Shown here: positions 30,770 to 39,193 of the stretch, piece after piece
Position numbering within the stretch: position 1 is the first letter of the stretch
How the letters are laid out: every line of letters starts with the position of its first letter
Origin: Natrialbaceae archaeon AArc-T1-2
Lineage (GTDB): Archaea > Halobacteriota > Halobacteria > Halobacteriales > Natrialbaceae
Direction: 5' to 3'
DNA length: 64,000 bases
Assembly: GCF_030273315.1 (NCBI RefSeq)
Contig: NZ_CP127174.1
Location: 2,852,001 to 2,916,000 of the forward strand
Notes under the pieces: generated by a model
Databases searched by the model: none
Seen by the model: the letters and a program-made list of their open reading frames with translations, nothing else
What the model was told of the DNA's origin: nothing
Translations under genes and position numbers: made by a program

Positions 30770-31450
30770 ATGACACTGCGAGTAGACGAACGCGCGACCG
30801 ACGTCAGAGAGATCGATCGCTTCGAAGGCGGCGTCGGCTGGATCGCCCACCCCGAGGAGACGATACAGCGAGCGAGTCACGCCCTGGCCGTCGACGACGA
30901 GGTGTGGGTGATCGATCCCGTCGACGCCGACGGGCTGGACGAGTTACTCGCGGAGTTCGGTGAGGTCGCCGGCGTCGTCGTCACGTTCGATCGGCACACG
31001 CGCGACGCCGCGACCGTCGCCAACCGCCACGGCGTGTCCGTCTACCTCCCGAGCTTCTTCGAAAACGTCGCCGAGGGGATCGACGCCCCGATCACTCGCT
31101 TCGGAGCCGAACTCGACGAGACGGGCTTCGAGGTCCACGTCCTGCAAAACAACCGCTTCTGGCAGGAGATCGCACTCTACGACCCCGACGAGCGAACACT
31201 CGTTGTCCCCGAATCCGTCGGCACGGCGGCGTACTTCCTCGCCCGCGGGGAACGTCTCGGGGTCCACCCGATGTTGCGCGGGTTTCCGCCGCGTGATCTG
31301 GCCGGGTTCGATCCCGACCGCGTACTCGTCGGCCACGGCGAAGGGGTGTTCGCCGCCGCCTCGAGCGCGCTCCGGTCGGCGATCGACGGCTCCCGACGGC
31401 GGATGCCGGCGCTGTACGCGAAGACTCTGCGGACGTTCCTGCCGGTGTGA
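30770..31450 (+). CDS. haloarchaeal protein, possible degenerate MBL fold
   Basis: 226 residues. The pattern GVGWIAHPEETIQRASHALAVDDEVWVIDPVDADGLDELL, GVVVTFDRHTRDAATVANRHGVSVYLP and a late VLVGHGEGVF follows the strand order of metallo-beta-lactamases. However, the HxHxDH metal motif is reduced to DRHTRDA. It is probably an MBL-like fold with weakened or no metal site; this is inference from pattern. No signal peptide. It is followed after 63 nt by another small haloarchaeal gene on the same strand. Confidence 0.6.
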   Translation: MTLRVDERATDVREIDRFEGGVGWIAHPEETIQRASHALAVDDEVWVIDPVDADGLDELLAEFGEVAGVVVTFDRHTRDAATVANRHGVSVYLPSFFENVAEGIDAPITRFGAELDETGFEVHVLQNNRFWQEIALYDPDERTLVVPESVGTAAYFLARGERLGVHPMLRGFPPRDLAGFDPDRVLVGHGEGVFAAASSALRSAIDGSRRRMPALYAKTLRTFLPV

Positions 31451-31513
31451 CTCGATCACGGTCGACGGCCGAACGCTGCCGCCAGGCCATACATCTAACA
31501 CTCACGCGTGTCT

Positions 31514-31957
31514 ATGACAACTGTGATCTACGTAACGCGCGGCCTCGTCGACGTCTTGCTCGATCTTGCGAGCGACGCCGATCCCGACGACGTCACGACC
31601 GGTCTCTCGGTGACGCCGGCGGGCGAACTCGAGGGAGCTGGGCGACTCCCTCCGGAGACGCCCGTGTTCACGGACTTCTACCTGCCGGATCCAGGTAATT
31701 CGGTGAACGCCGTCTTCGGCGTCGACCTCTCGACGCCCGCTCGCCAGATTCAGGGTCGGTTCGTCTCCCACCCCGTCGGTGAACTGGAAGTGACGAAACG
31801 CGATCACCTCGCGCAGGTCGTCTTCGTCGCCGTACCACCGTGGGAACCCGACGAAGACTCCTTCGGTGCGTTCGATCGGGCAGGCGAGCGACAGCCACTC
31901 GAGATCGTCGACGCCCGGCCGCCAGAACGGTCGCTATCGGACCGGGACGGTCGGTGA
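31514..31957 (+). CDS. haloarchaeal protein, possible degenerate JAB/MPN fold
   Basis: 147 residues. MTTVIYVTRGLVDVLLDLASDADPDDVTTGL resembles the N-terminal helix and strand of JAB domains. GRFVSHPVGELEVTKRDHLAQVVF aligns with the JAMM H-x-H-P-x-G...S-x-x-D block, with the first His replaced by Val and the Ser by Thr but the last Asp kept. If correct it is a metal-poor JAB relative. A GTG six bases upstream (31,508) is an alternative start. The C-terminal about 30 residues look disordered. Function unknown. Confidence 0.5.
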   Translation: MTTVIYVTRGLVDVLLDLASDADPDDVTTGLSVTPAGELEGAGRLPPETPVFTDFYLPDPGNSVNAVFGVDLSTPARQIQGRFVSHPVGELEVTKRDHLAQVVFVAVPPWEPDEDSFGAFDRAGERQPLEIVDARPPERSLSDRDGR

Positions 31958-31969
31958 CGGCGGTGCCGG

Positions 31970-32179
31970 TCAGTCGAGATAGCCGAGCCCTTTCAGCTGC
32001 TCTGTGATCTCCTCGAACTCCGCTTCGGTGAGTTCGCCCGATTGCTGATGTTGGATGACGATGCTCCGCAAGAGAAATCGCACGAGGTCACTCGTGCTCT
32101 GGAAGCTCGTCCCCTCGATCGTTTCGTCGACGCGATCAGCGAGGTCTTTCGGGATCGAGACGGTCGTGTACTCGGTCAT
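31970..32179 (-). CDS. ribbon-helix-helix DNA-binding protein
   Basis: 69 residues. MTEYTTVSIPKDLADRVDETI gives the N-terminal beta strand and first helix of a CopG/MetJ-type RHH; STSDLVRFLLRSIVIQHQ is the second helix. The tail ELTEAEFEEITEQLKGLGYLD is acidic. It presumably binds DNA as a dimer. No toxin gene is adjacent, so a stand-alone regulator is more likely than an antitoxin. A longer upstream reading is antisense to the neighbouring gene and was rejected. Confidence 0.75.
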   Translation of the reverse strand: MTEYTTVSIPKDLADRVDETIEGTSFQSTSDLVRFLLRSIVIQHQQSGELTEAEFEEITEQLKGLGYLD

Positions 32180-32276
32180 ACTCGAGTATTCTCGGAGAGA
32201 TACGTGAACCTGTCCCTGCTCGAGTGAGAGTATCGACTCCACAGTGATTTTTGTAGGGGGGCACTTACGTGTCCCT

Positions 32277-32612
32277 ATGGGAGTCCGGCCACCATCGAAC
32301 GACGACGACGACGAGCCCGACAGCGTCGAGTTCGGCATCGCAGCCGTCGACGCGACGCTTCGACGATCCGACCTCACCTTTCCGGCCACCAGAGACGACG
32401 TCGCAGCAGAACTCGGTCACGAACGTATTCCGTACGACGTCCACGGTAACGACGTCGCACTCGGCGAGATCCTCGCGGAGGTCGATCAGGATCAGGATCG
32501 CTTCGAGAGCCGCCAACAGCTCTTGAACGCGCTCCATCCGGAGTTCGAGGAGTACCGCAAGAATCACTCCGGTGGCGTCGTAAAGCAAGTGCGGTCGCTA
32601 CTTCCGTTCTAG
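32277..32612 (+). CDS. small haloarchaeal protein, DUF5789-like
   Basis: 111 residues. A disordered acidic start (PPSNDDDDEPDSVEFG) is followed by a small helical domain (ELGHERIPYDVHGNDVALGEILAEVDQD ... LLNALHPEFEEYR). It resembles the haloarchaeal DUF5789 family (recognised from memory). No catalytic motif. TATA-like sequence upstream is unclear. Its 3' end overlaps the convergent aglJ by 4 nt. Function unknown. Confidence 0.65.
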   Translation: MGVRPPSNDDDDEPDSVEFGIAAVDATLRRSDLTFPATRDDVAAELGHERIPYDVHGNDVALGEILAEVDQDQDRFESRQQLLNALHPEFEEYRKNHSGGVVKQVRSLLPF

Positions 32613-33580
32613 TCCCGGTCGTTCGTGTTCGTCTCCCGATCGCGCTTCGTCTCGCGTCGTAACCGATCCAGCCGCTGTCGTTGTTCACGGTGCAACGTGA
32701 CGATCATATCGGAGAGAACGCCGAACATCACGAGCTGAACGCCGAGTAAGATTCCAGCCGCCGAGACGACGGCCAGCACCTCGTGGCTGATGCCGTACTG
32801 GAGGTATCGGTAGAGCACGTAGGCGGCGATCGCGGTCCCCGAGAGGATACCGGAGACGCCGACGCTGCCGAAGTAAAGCAGCGGGTTGTTCGTCTTCGCG
32901 AGCGAGTACAGCGTGAGCGCGATCGTCCCGCCGTCCCAGATCGGGTGCAGGTTCGTCGTCGAGTCCTCCGGCCGGGCGCGGTAACTGATCGGGACGACGG
33001 TCGTGTCGATCCCGTTTTTCACACACTCGACGGCGAGTTCGGTCTCGATCGTGAATCCGTCGGACGAAAGCGAGAGCCGCTGAAACGAGTCGGTCGTAAA
33101 CGCCCGATAGCCCGAGAGGATGTCCTCGAAGGCCGCGCCGTGGACGAACCGAAACGCGCGGTTTATCACCCGGTTGCCGAAGCCATTGAGCGCGCGCATG
33201 GCGTCGTCGTCCATGTCCGCGAATCGATTACCGATGACGTGTTCGTACCCCTCGGCGAGCGGCTCGAGCATCGTCTCGGCGTCGGCCGGATCGTAGGTCC
33301 CGTCGCCGTCGACCATCAGAACGTACGGCAAATCGACGTACTCCATGGCCTCCCGGACGGCCTGTCCTTTCCCCGAGCCCGACTGTACCAGCACGCCCGC
33401 ACCCCGCTCGCGTGCGATCTCGCGAGTAGCGTCTTCGGAGTCCCCGTCGACCACGAGAACGGTCGTATACCCCTCCTCGTGGAAGCCGTCGATCACCTCG
33501 CCGATGGTCGCTTCCTCCTCGAGCGTCGGAACGAGAACGCAGACGTCGTCAGGAGAGATATCGCGCGGCTCGTCGGTCAT
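32609..33580 (-). CDS. aglJ: glycosyltransferase family 2, AglJ-like dolichol-phosphate hexosyltransferase
   Basis: 323 residues from MTDEPRDISPDD; an extension of 14 residues upstream is possible. GT2 domain about 10-230: VCVLVPTLEEEATIGEVI, LVVDGDSEDAT, the DxD-type YVLMVDGDGTYDP, and the acceptor region DILSGYRAFT. Two membrane segments follow (about 245-270 and 275-300). AglJ adds the first hexose to dolichol phosphate in S-layer N-glycosylation. The gene stands next to aglM, which supports that role. A generic dolichol-P-glucose synthase is the alternative. Confidence 0.75.
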   Translation of the reverse strand: MTDEPRDISPDDVCVLVPTLEEEATIGEVIDGFHEEGYTTVLVVDGDSEDATREIARERGAGVLVQSGSGKGQAVREAMEYVDLPYVLMVDGDGTYDPADAETMLEPLAEGYEHVIGNRFADMDDDAMRALNGFGNRVINRAFRFVHGAAFEDILSGYRAFTTDSFQRLSLSSDGFTIETELAVECVKNGIDTTVVPISYRARPEDSTTNLHPIWDGGTIALTLYSLAKTNNPLLYFGSVGVSGILSGTAIAAYVLYRYLQYGISHEVLAVVSAAGILLGVQLVMFGVLSDMIVTLHREQRQRLDRLRRETKRDRETNTNDRD

Positions 33581-33703
33581 GGTGAGGACCTCCGTGTCCG
33601 CGCGAATCGCGTCATGCTCCATCGAGTGATCATTCGCCCGTCGGAGCCGAAAAGGCTACTGATCTGCCACGAGAGCGCCGTCCGAGCCGCGTCTCGTCGG
33701 TCG

Positions 33704-34990
33704 TCACCACGTCAGTCCCTCGTAGACCTCGAGGTCGGCCGGATCGACGCCGATTCGTCGCCCGTCGACGACGACCCGGCGGGCCATCCCCTCGACGTCG
33801 AGGTCGTCGAACTCCGGCCAGCCGGTGGCGACGACCGCACCGTCTGCACCCTCGAGAGCGGCGATTGCCGAGTCGGCGTACTCGAGGTCGGGGTAGTCGG
33901 GCCGGACGTTCTCGATCGCGACGGGATCGTAGGCGACGACGGTCGCGTCGCGCTCTCGGAGATGCTCGATCACGTCGAGCGCTCTCGATTTGCGGACGTC
34001 GTCGGTGCCGGGTTTGAACGAGAGGCCCAGGACGGCGATCCGTGCGCCCTCGAGGTCGACGTGATCGCCGAGGAGGGAAACGAGCCGGCGGGGTTGCTCG
34101 TCGTTGACCGCGACGACGGCATCGAGCAGGACAGGATCGTAGCCCTGTTCTCGTGCGCCCGCGCGAAGCGCGTTGACGTCTTTCGGGAAACAGGAGCCGC
34201 CCCAGCCCAGTCCCGACCTGAGAAAGCGTTCTGAAATCCGCTCGTCGAGTCCGACGGCCTCGAGCACCTCGTAGGCGTCCGCCCCGTAGGCTTTCGCGAC
34301 GTTGCCGAGTTCGTTGACCAGCGACACCTTCGCCGCGAGGAAGGCGTTGTTGGCGTACTTGATGAGCTCGGCCTCGCGAATCCGGGGTTCGACGAGGTGG
34401 GTGTCGTCGTCGAGAATCGGCGCGTACAGCTCCCGAAGCGTCGCGGCCGCCGCCTCGCGTTCGGTTCCAAGCACCACTTTGTCCGGCTCGAAGAAGTCGG
34501 CGACGGCGGTGCTCATCCGGAGGAACTCGGGGTTCATCGCCAGCTCGAGATCCTCGCCAACCTCCTTGCCCGACCGATCGGCGACGATCGGACCGACGAC
34601 GTCCTCGGTGGTACCCGGCAGGACGGTGCTCTTGACGACGACGAGGTGGTCGCCGTCTTTCTCGGCGAGGGCGTCGCCCAGCGACTCGACACCCGCTTTC
34701 ATCACGGCGAGGTCGAGGCTGCCGTCCTCGCGCTGGGGCGTCGGGAGACAGAGCATTGTGAGGTCGGTCTCGGCGACGGCGTCGTAGTCGGTCGTCGCCC
34801 GGAGCCGCGTGCCTGCGTGTGCGTCGATGCGGTCGGCGAGGCCGGCCTCGTGGATCGGGGCCTCGCCCGCGTTGATCGTCTCGACGATCTCTTCGTCTAC
34901 TTCGACGTTGACGACGTCGTGGCCCAGGTCCGCGAGACAGGCCGCGACCGTCGTCCCGACGTAGCCGCTGCCCACGATGGAGACGTGCAT
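33704..34990 (-). CDS. aglM: UDP-glucose 6-dehydrogenase
   Basis: 428 residues. It oxidises UDP-glucose to UDP-glucuronate with two NAD+, supplying uronic acids for the S-layer glycan. NAD-binding G7-S-G-Y-V-G at the N terminus, LCLPTP, VVKSTVLPGTT, MNPEFLRMSTAVADF, a conserved ELIKYANNAFLA, and the catalytic Cys C267 in GWGGSCFPKD. The third domain ends with GTDDVRKSRALDVI. It is on the same strand as the ASRT/lactone-oxidase genes upstream (24 nt gap) and aglJ downstream. NDP-sugar specificity could be broader. Confidence 0.87.
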   Translation of the reverse strand: MHVSIVGSGYVGTTVAACLADLGHDVVNVEVDEEIVETINAGEAPIHEAGLADRIDAHAGTRLRATTDYDAVAETDLTMLCLPTPQREDGSLDLAVMKAGVESLGDALAEKDGDHLVVVKSTVLPGTTEDVVGPIVADRSGKEVGEDLELAMNPEFLRMSTAVADFFEPDKVVLGTEREAAAATLRELYAPILDDDTHLVEPRIREAELIKYANNAFLAAKVSLVNELGNVAKAYGADAYEVLEAVGLDERISERFLRSGLGWGGSCFPKDVNALRAGAREQGYDPVLLDAVVAVNDEQPRRLVSLLGDHVDLEGARIAVLGLSFKPGTDDVRKSRALDVIEHLRERDATVVAYDPVAIENVRPDYPDLEYADSAIAALEGADGAVVATGWPEFDDLDVEGMARRVVVDGRRIGVDPADLEVYEGLTW

Positions 34991-35014
34991 GTGCCCCGTC
35001 TCGAGGGGAGCGCG

Positions 35015-35407
35015 TTAGTCGTTTTTGGCTTCGCCGTACGCGATCGTCGAGAGCGTCGCGTGCTCGGCCTGTCGCGTGTCCTGGCGAGTGAACTGGACGA
35101 CGACCGGCACGTCCGACTCGAGCACGATGCCGTAGTCTCTGCCGAGTGGCGGTGCGTAGGGGTCGATCAGGTCGTTGATTCGGATCCGCCGCACTCGACG
35201 CGGGGCGACGGTGAGCGGGTACGGCCCCGCTTCGTGGCCGTCGGCGTAGGTGAGCGTGATCTCGAGGGTGGCCATCTCCTCGCCCGCGTTCAACAGCGAC
35301 AGCGCGTCGTGGCTGACCATCTCCGGCTCCGGGCCGGTGCTGTCAGCCGGTACGAAACCACCGGGAACCTCCCAGCGCGTCGCACCGATCGGGGCTTCGT
35401 CGGTCAT
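35015..35407 (-). CDS. sensory rhodopsin transducer (ASRT) family protein, copy 1
   Basis: 130 residues. It follows the Anabaena sensory rhodopsin transducer pattern: W-VPGGFVPADSTGPEPEMVSHDALSLLNAGEE, ITLTYADGHEAGPYPLTVAPRR, IRINDLIDP, YGIVLESDVPVVVQFTRQDTRQAEHATLSTIAY. ASRT is a small all-beta tetramer; outside rhodopsin-bearing cells the family is thought to bind small molecules, possibly sugars. No rhodopsin gene is in the window. Its start overlaps the lactone-oxidase stop by 4 nt. Relative to copy 2 it has R-I/R-I in place of the more typical T-K-H-L-R-F strand. Confidence 0.85.
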   Translation of the reverse strand: MTDEAPIGATRWEVPGGFVPADSTGPEPEMVSHDALSLLNAGEEMATLEITLTYADGHEAGPYPLTVAPRRVRRIRINDLIDPYAPPLGRDYGIVLESDVPVVVQFTRQDTRQAEHATLSTIAYGEAKND

Positions 35408-36714
35408 GGTGAGGAACCCTCCTCCCCGACCAGCAGCTCTTCGAGGTAGTCGGTCAGGAACACGCCCTCCGGATCGAACTCGCGACGAAACTCGTGGAAC
35501 CGGTCCCACTTCGGGTACAGCTCCCGAAGCTTCGGCGCGCGAAGCGTGTGCCGTTTGCCCCAGTGGGGACGGCCGTCGTACCTCCGGAAGATCGGTTCGA
35601 TGTCCTCGAAGTACTCCCGATACTCGAGTTCGGCGTTCTGGATGCACGAGATCGTCGTCGTCTCGCGGTCGTACTCCGTCGAGAGGTACGTATCGTCGGC
35701 CGCGACGGTCCGGACGAGCAGCCGCCAGCCGACGTCGCTTCGCCAGCGATCTCGCACCCGATCGCGGACCTCGCGGAAACACTCCCTGGTCGCCTCGCGC
35801 GGGATGGCGTACTCCATCTCCTCGAACTTGCGGCCGATCTCGTTGTGCGCGGGAATGGCCTGGTGCCACCAGTCGGTCTCGCGTTCGACGAGCGTCGCGT
35901 ACTCGAGGTCTGCGTCGTCAGTGCCGCCGCCGGGCGGGTTGAGCAGTCGAAGCTTGACCTCGTCCGACCGGGGATACCAGTAGAAGTCGAAGTTCCGGTT
36001 CTCGGCGATCAGCTCCTCGAGGTGGTCCCAGACGTCCCGAAATCGCCCGCAGTACTCGCGACGCTCGAGCTTGTACGTGCGTCGACAGTCGAGTTTCACC
36101 TCGGTGAAGATCCCGAGCGTGCCAAGCGAGACGCGCGCTGCCTCGAGCAGGGCGGGGTCGTCGTTGGCGTCGAACGCGCGGACCTCGCCCGTTCCAGTCA
36201 CGACTCGCCCGCCGACGAGCGACCCGGCGAGGTTCTCGAAGGCTGGACCCGTGCCGTGGGTGCCGGTGCCGAACGAGCCCGCGACCGTCTGCATCGTCAC
36301 GTCGCCGAGGTTCGCCAGCCCGAGGTTGCGCTCGTGGAGGTCGAGACCGGCCTCATCGAGCGTCGTGCCGCCCCGGACCGTCGCCGTCTTCGTCTCGGAG
36401 TCGGCGGAGACGAGTCCGGTCATCCGCTCGAGCGAGACGATCACGTCGTCGGTTTCGACGACCGGCGTCCAGGAGTGACCCGCGCCGGCCACGCGGACAG
36501 TCCGACCGTCGTCGGCACACTGGCGGACGATCGACTGGACCTCGGATTCGGTCTCGGGCGTGTACATCCGGTCCGGTTCGACGGAGACGCCGCCCGACCA
36601 GTTCGACCACTCCTCGCCTGCCGTCTCGCCGGGATCACTCTTGTCCACGATTACCCCTCGGAAAGCGCCGTAGTGATTCTCGACGGTCCAGTCGCTCGCA
36701 CCATTACGAATCAC
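35404..36714 (-). CDS. FAD-linked sugar-1,4-lactone oxidase (aldonolactone oxidase family)
   Basis: 436 residues. FAD-binding PCMH domain about 50-215: VAGAGHSWTPVV (the His is the usual covalent-FAD position), TVRGGTTLDEAGLDLHERNLGLANLGDVTMQTVAGSFGTGTHGTG, and LGIFTEVKLDCR. A C-terminal substrate domain contains DFYWYPRSDEVKL and ends GRPHWGKRHTLR (HWGK, a signature of the family) and FDPEGVFLTDYLEELL. It oxidises a sugar lactone or polyol with O2 or another acceptor. It overlaps both flanking ASRT genes (11 and 4 nt), so the three are one translational unit. Confidence 0.85.
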   Translation of the reverse strand: MIRNGASDWTVENHYGAFRGVIVDKSDPGETAGEEWSNWSGGVSVEPDRMYTPETESEVQSIVRQCADDGRTVRVAGAGHSWTPVVETDDVIVSLERMTGLVSADSETKTATVRGGTTLDEAGLDLHERNLGLANLGDVTMQTVAGSFGTGTHGTGPAFENLAGSLVGGRVVTGTGEVRAFDANDDPALLEAARVSLGTLGIFTEVKLDCRRTYKLERREYCGRFRDVWDHLEELIAENRNFDFYWYPRSDEVKLRLLNPPGGGTDDADLEYATLVERETDWWHQAIPAHNEIGRKFEEMEYAIPREATRECFREVRDRVRDRWRSDVGWRLLVRTVAADDTYLSTEYDRETTTISCIQNAELEYREYFEDIEPIFRRYDGRPHWGKRHTLRAPKLRELYPKWDRFHEFRREFDPEGVFLTDYLEELLVGEEGSSP

Positions 36715-37075
36715 CCGGGTGTGCGATCGTCGAGAGCAACGCGTTCTCCGCCTGCCTCGAGTCGAGCCGCGTGTGCTGACAGACCACCGGCACGTCCGAC
36801 TCGATCACGCTCGCGAACGGTTCGCCCTCGGGAATTTCCGCAGGCTCTTCGAGTTCGTTGAATCGGAGGTGTTTCGTTCGGTTCGCGGGAACGGTCTCCT
36901 CGTAGGGACCGACCGGTTCGCGGTCGGTGAAATAAACCGTGAGTTCGACGGCCGCATCCTCGTCGGTGGTGTTCAGGAGACACACCGCCTCGTGGCTGAC
37001 CATCTCGGGTTCGGGGCCCGTACTTTCTTCGGGGATGTACCCCTCGGGAATCGCCCACGTGTGTTTGCCCGTCAT
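36704..37075 (-). CDS. sensory rhodopsin transducer (ASRT) family protein, copy 2
   Basis: 123 residues from ATG 37,075 (a GTG two codons upstream is possible). A very good family match: HTWAIPEGYIPEESTGPEPEMVSHEAVCLLN, AVELTVYFTDREPVGPYEETVPANRTKHLRFNEL, and FASVIESDVPVVCQHTRLDSRQAENALLSTIAH. It is closer to the canonical ASRT than copy 1. It is first in the run ASRT-lactone oxidase-ASRT and overlaps the oxidase start by 11 nt. It probably forms an oligomer and binds a ligand rather than transducing light here. Confidence 0.88.
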   Translation of the reverse strand: MTGKHTWAIPEGYIPEESTGPEPEMVSHEAVCLLNTTDEDAAVELTVYFTDREPVGPYEETVPANRTKHLRFNELEEPAEIPEGEPFASVIESDVPVVCQHTRLDSRQAENALLSTIAHPGDS

Positions 37076-37242
37076 CGTCACGTGTCGAGTCTACGAGCGA
37101 GCGGTTACCGCCCGGGCTTGCAGTCTCAGGCGATCGAGTGCTGTGCTCGAGGTAGACCGGCGTCTCGGATGCACTCACTGCACACCTCGACTCGGCGGCG
37201 TCGGCCTCGTGGTCCGGCGTCGAAAGCGTAATCGAAATGCCG

Positions 37243-37797
37243 TCATTTCGACGCGTCGCTCGAGACCGCACACCGTTCGGGATGGCCCGCCCGTCCGAGG
37301 AAGAACAGCAACAACGCGAGGCCGCCGATCCGAAGGAGCGCGCCGTCGAACGGCAGCAGTGTCAGGCCGCCGGCGAACCCGAGGAAGGCTAGCAACCCCG
37401 CGCCACAGCTCGCACAGCCGGACGCGAGGAGGCCCGGGAGGACGGCCGAGAGGTCGGTCAGACTCGAGAATCCGACGATCCGAAGCTGTGCAACGGCGTT
37501 GACGACTGCGACACCGGTAAGGAGCGCGTAGAGGACGAGGATCACGAGCCCGGCGGGACCGTCAGCCAGATAGATCGACTCCGTCAACGAGACGAGGACA
37601 TAATCGAACCAGTGGAGGCCGTCGCCGAGCATCTGTAACGCGAACTCCGGCATCGCGCTTAGTACCAACACGATGTACGTGGCGAACGCGACGGCGACGA
37701 ATCCGATCGTTCCGCGCCACGATTCGAACGGGTAGGCGACCGCGGCCGAGAGGTTCCGGCCAAATCCGGCGATCGAGTCGGTCCAGTTCCAGGTCAT
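37243..37797 (-). CDS. haloarchaeal multi-pass membrane protein
   Basis: 184 residues with about five hydrophobic segments: WRGTIGFVAVAFATYIVLVLS, GLVILVLYALLTGVAVVNAV, a loop, SGCASCGAGLLAFLGFAGG and GALLRIGGLALLLFFLG. The CASC motif inside a membrane segment is notable and could bind metal or form a disulfide. No transporter family recognised. ATG at MTWNWTDS was chosen; the upstream in-frame stretch looks non-coding. Function unknown. Confidence 0.68.
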   Translation of the reverse strand: MTWNWTDSIAGFGRNLSAAVAYPFESWRGTIGFVAVAFATYIVLVLSAMPEFALQMLGDGLHWFDYVLVSLTESIYLADGPAGLVILVLYALLTGVAVVNAVAQLRIVGFSSLTDLSAVLPGLLASGCASCGAGLLAFLGFAGGLTLLPFDGALLRIGGLALLLFFLGRAGHPERCAVSSDASK

Positions 37798-38020
37798 CGG
37801 CTGATCACCGTACGGCCCGCCGGGGGTGCTGTCGTGGCGAGAGAGCGTGTCGTTTCGATCGTGTTCGAGTACACCAACAGGTGGATCGACGCAGGCCACT
37901 ACCAAAATCGCATCCCCGATTTGCCGAGTCAGCAAAACGGCGGCTCCGTTACGGGTGGTCGATGAACCCAACACGCATCCCGAGCCGAACGCGAGAGCCA
38001 CGTCAGAACGAGACGGCGGG

Positions 38021-38977
38021 TCAGTCGAACGCCGGCAACACCTCTTCTTCGTAGCACTCGAGAAAGCCCTCCTGATCGGAGCCGACCTGGTGGACCGCGA
38101 TCGCGTCGAAGCCGGCGTCGACGTACGCCTGGATCGCCTCGACGTGAGCGTCCGGGTCGGGACCGCAGGGGACCGCCTCGGCGACGTCGTCTCTCGAGAC
38201 CGCCTCGGTCGCTTCCGCGAAGTGCGCCGGCGTCGGCAGGTCCCACAGCAGCGTGCTGGGGAGTGCCTCCTGGGGCCAGAGTTCGGCCACCGTGTCGATC
38301 GCCTCGTCCTCGTCTTCGGCCCAGCAGACGGTCGCCTCGCCGTAGACGATACCGTCGTCGTCTGCGGTCTCTGCGAAGGTTTCGACCAGGCGCTCGTCGG
38401 GAACGACGGTGATGAGTCCGTCGCCGATTTCGCCGGCTTTTCGGGCCGTCTTCGGGCCGTCGGCTGCGACCGCGACGTCGGGCGGTTCCTCGGGGAGTGT
38501 GAACAGACGCGCGTTCTCGACGGTGTAATACTCGCCGTCGTGGCTCACGTTGTCGCCGGACCACAGCGCCCGCATCAGCCAGATCGCCTCTTCGAGCATC
38601 TCGAGGCGCACCCGGTGTTCGGGCCAGCGATCGCCGAGGACGTGCTCGCTCAGGTTCTCCCCGGTGCCGACGCCGAAGGTGAACCGCCCCTCGAACATCG
38701 TCGCGGTCGTCGCGGCCGCCTGCGCGATTATCGCGGGATGGATTCGGGTCGTCGGGCAGGTGACGCCGGTCCAGACCTCGAGGTCGTCGGTCGCCTGGGC
38801 GATCGCGCCGAGGACGTTCCAGACCAGCGGACTCTCTCCCTGCTCGGGAAGCCACGGGTGGAAGTGGTCCGAGACGTTGGCGAATTCGAACGCCGAGTCC
38901 TCGGTCAACTGGGCGTATTCGACGAGGTCGGTCGGGCCGTGTAACTCGCTGACGAGTTTGTGTCCGATGTCTACCAT
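38021..38977 (-). CDS. F420-dependent LLM-class oxidoreductase
   Basis: 318 residues, a TIM-barrel luciferase-like monooxygenase relative. Signatures: NVSDHFHPWLPEQGESPLVWNVLGAIAQATDDLEVWTGVTCPTTRIHPAIIAQAAAT, then FTFGVGTGENLSEHVLG, and VAADGPKTARKAGEIGDGLI. This resembles the F420-dependent glucose-6-phosphate-dehydrogenase-like subfamily (TIGR03557 type). Haloarchaea make F420. The substrate is unknown. The longer in-frame reading up to 39,982 runs antisense to the enoyl-CoA hydratase and is spurious; MVDIGHKL is the natural start. Confidence 0.85.
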   Translation of the reverse strand: MVDIGHKLVSELHGPTDLVEYAQLTEDSAFEFANVSDHFHPWLPEQGESPLVWNVLGAIAQATDDLEVWTGVTCPTTRIHPAIIAQAAATTATMFEGRFTFGVGTGENLSEHVLGDRWPEHRVRLEMLEEAIWLMRALWSGDNVSHDGEYYTVENARLFTLPEEPPDVAVAADGPKTARKAGEIGDGLITVVPDERLVETFAETADDDGIVYGEATVCWAEDEDEAIDTVAELWPQEALPSTLLWDLPTPAHFAEATEAVSRDDVAEAVPCGPDPDAHVEAIQAYVDAGFDAIAVHQVGSDQEGFLECYEEEVLPAFD

Positions 38978-39193
38978 GATATCGTCCTCGAAGACGACCC
39001 GTACGACGACGGAGACGGGCATAATACTGCCACCGTCCGTTCGTCCATCCGAACTATCGTCCCATCGAACCGGTTCCGTTTCGTTCGTCGCGAGCGACGG
39101 GTTCCTTGCTGGTTGCGAAACCACGGCGACGGGTTCGGTCGGAACTCCCAGCGAGTCGAGCAGCATTAAGGGTCGGACCGATAACTCCGAGAC

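Noticed and set aside
32180-32389. Longer version of the RHH protein
   Set aside because: The extension is antisense to the DUF5789-like gene and lacks any domain; the RHH strand begins at MTEYTTVSI.
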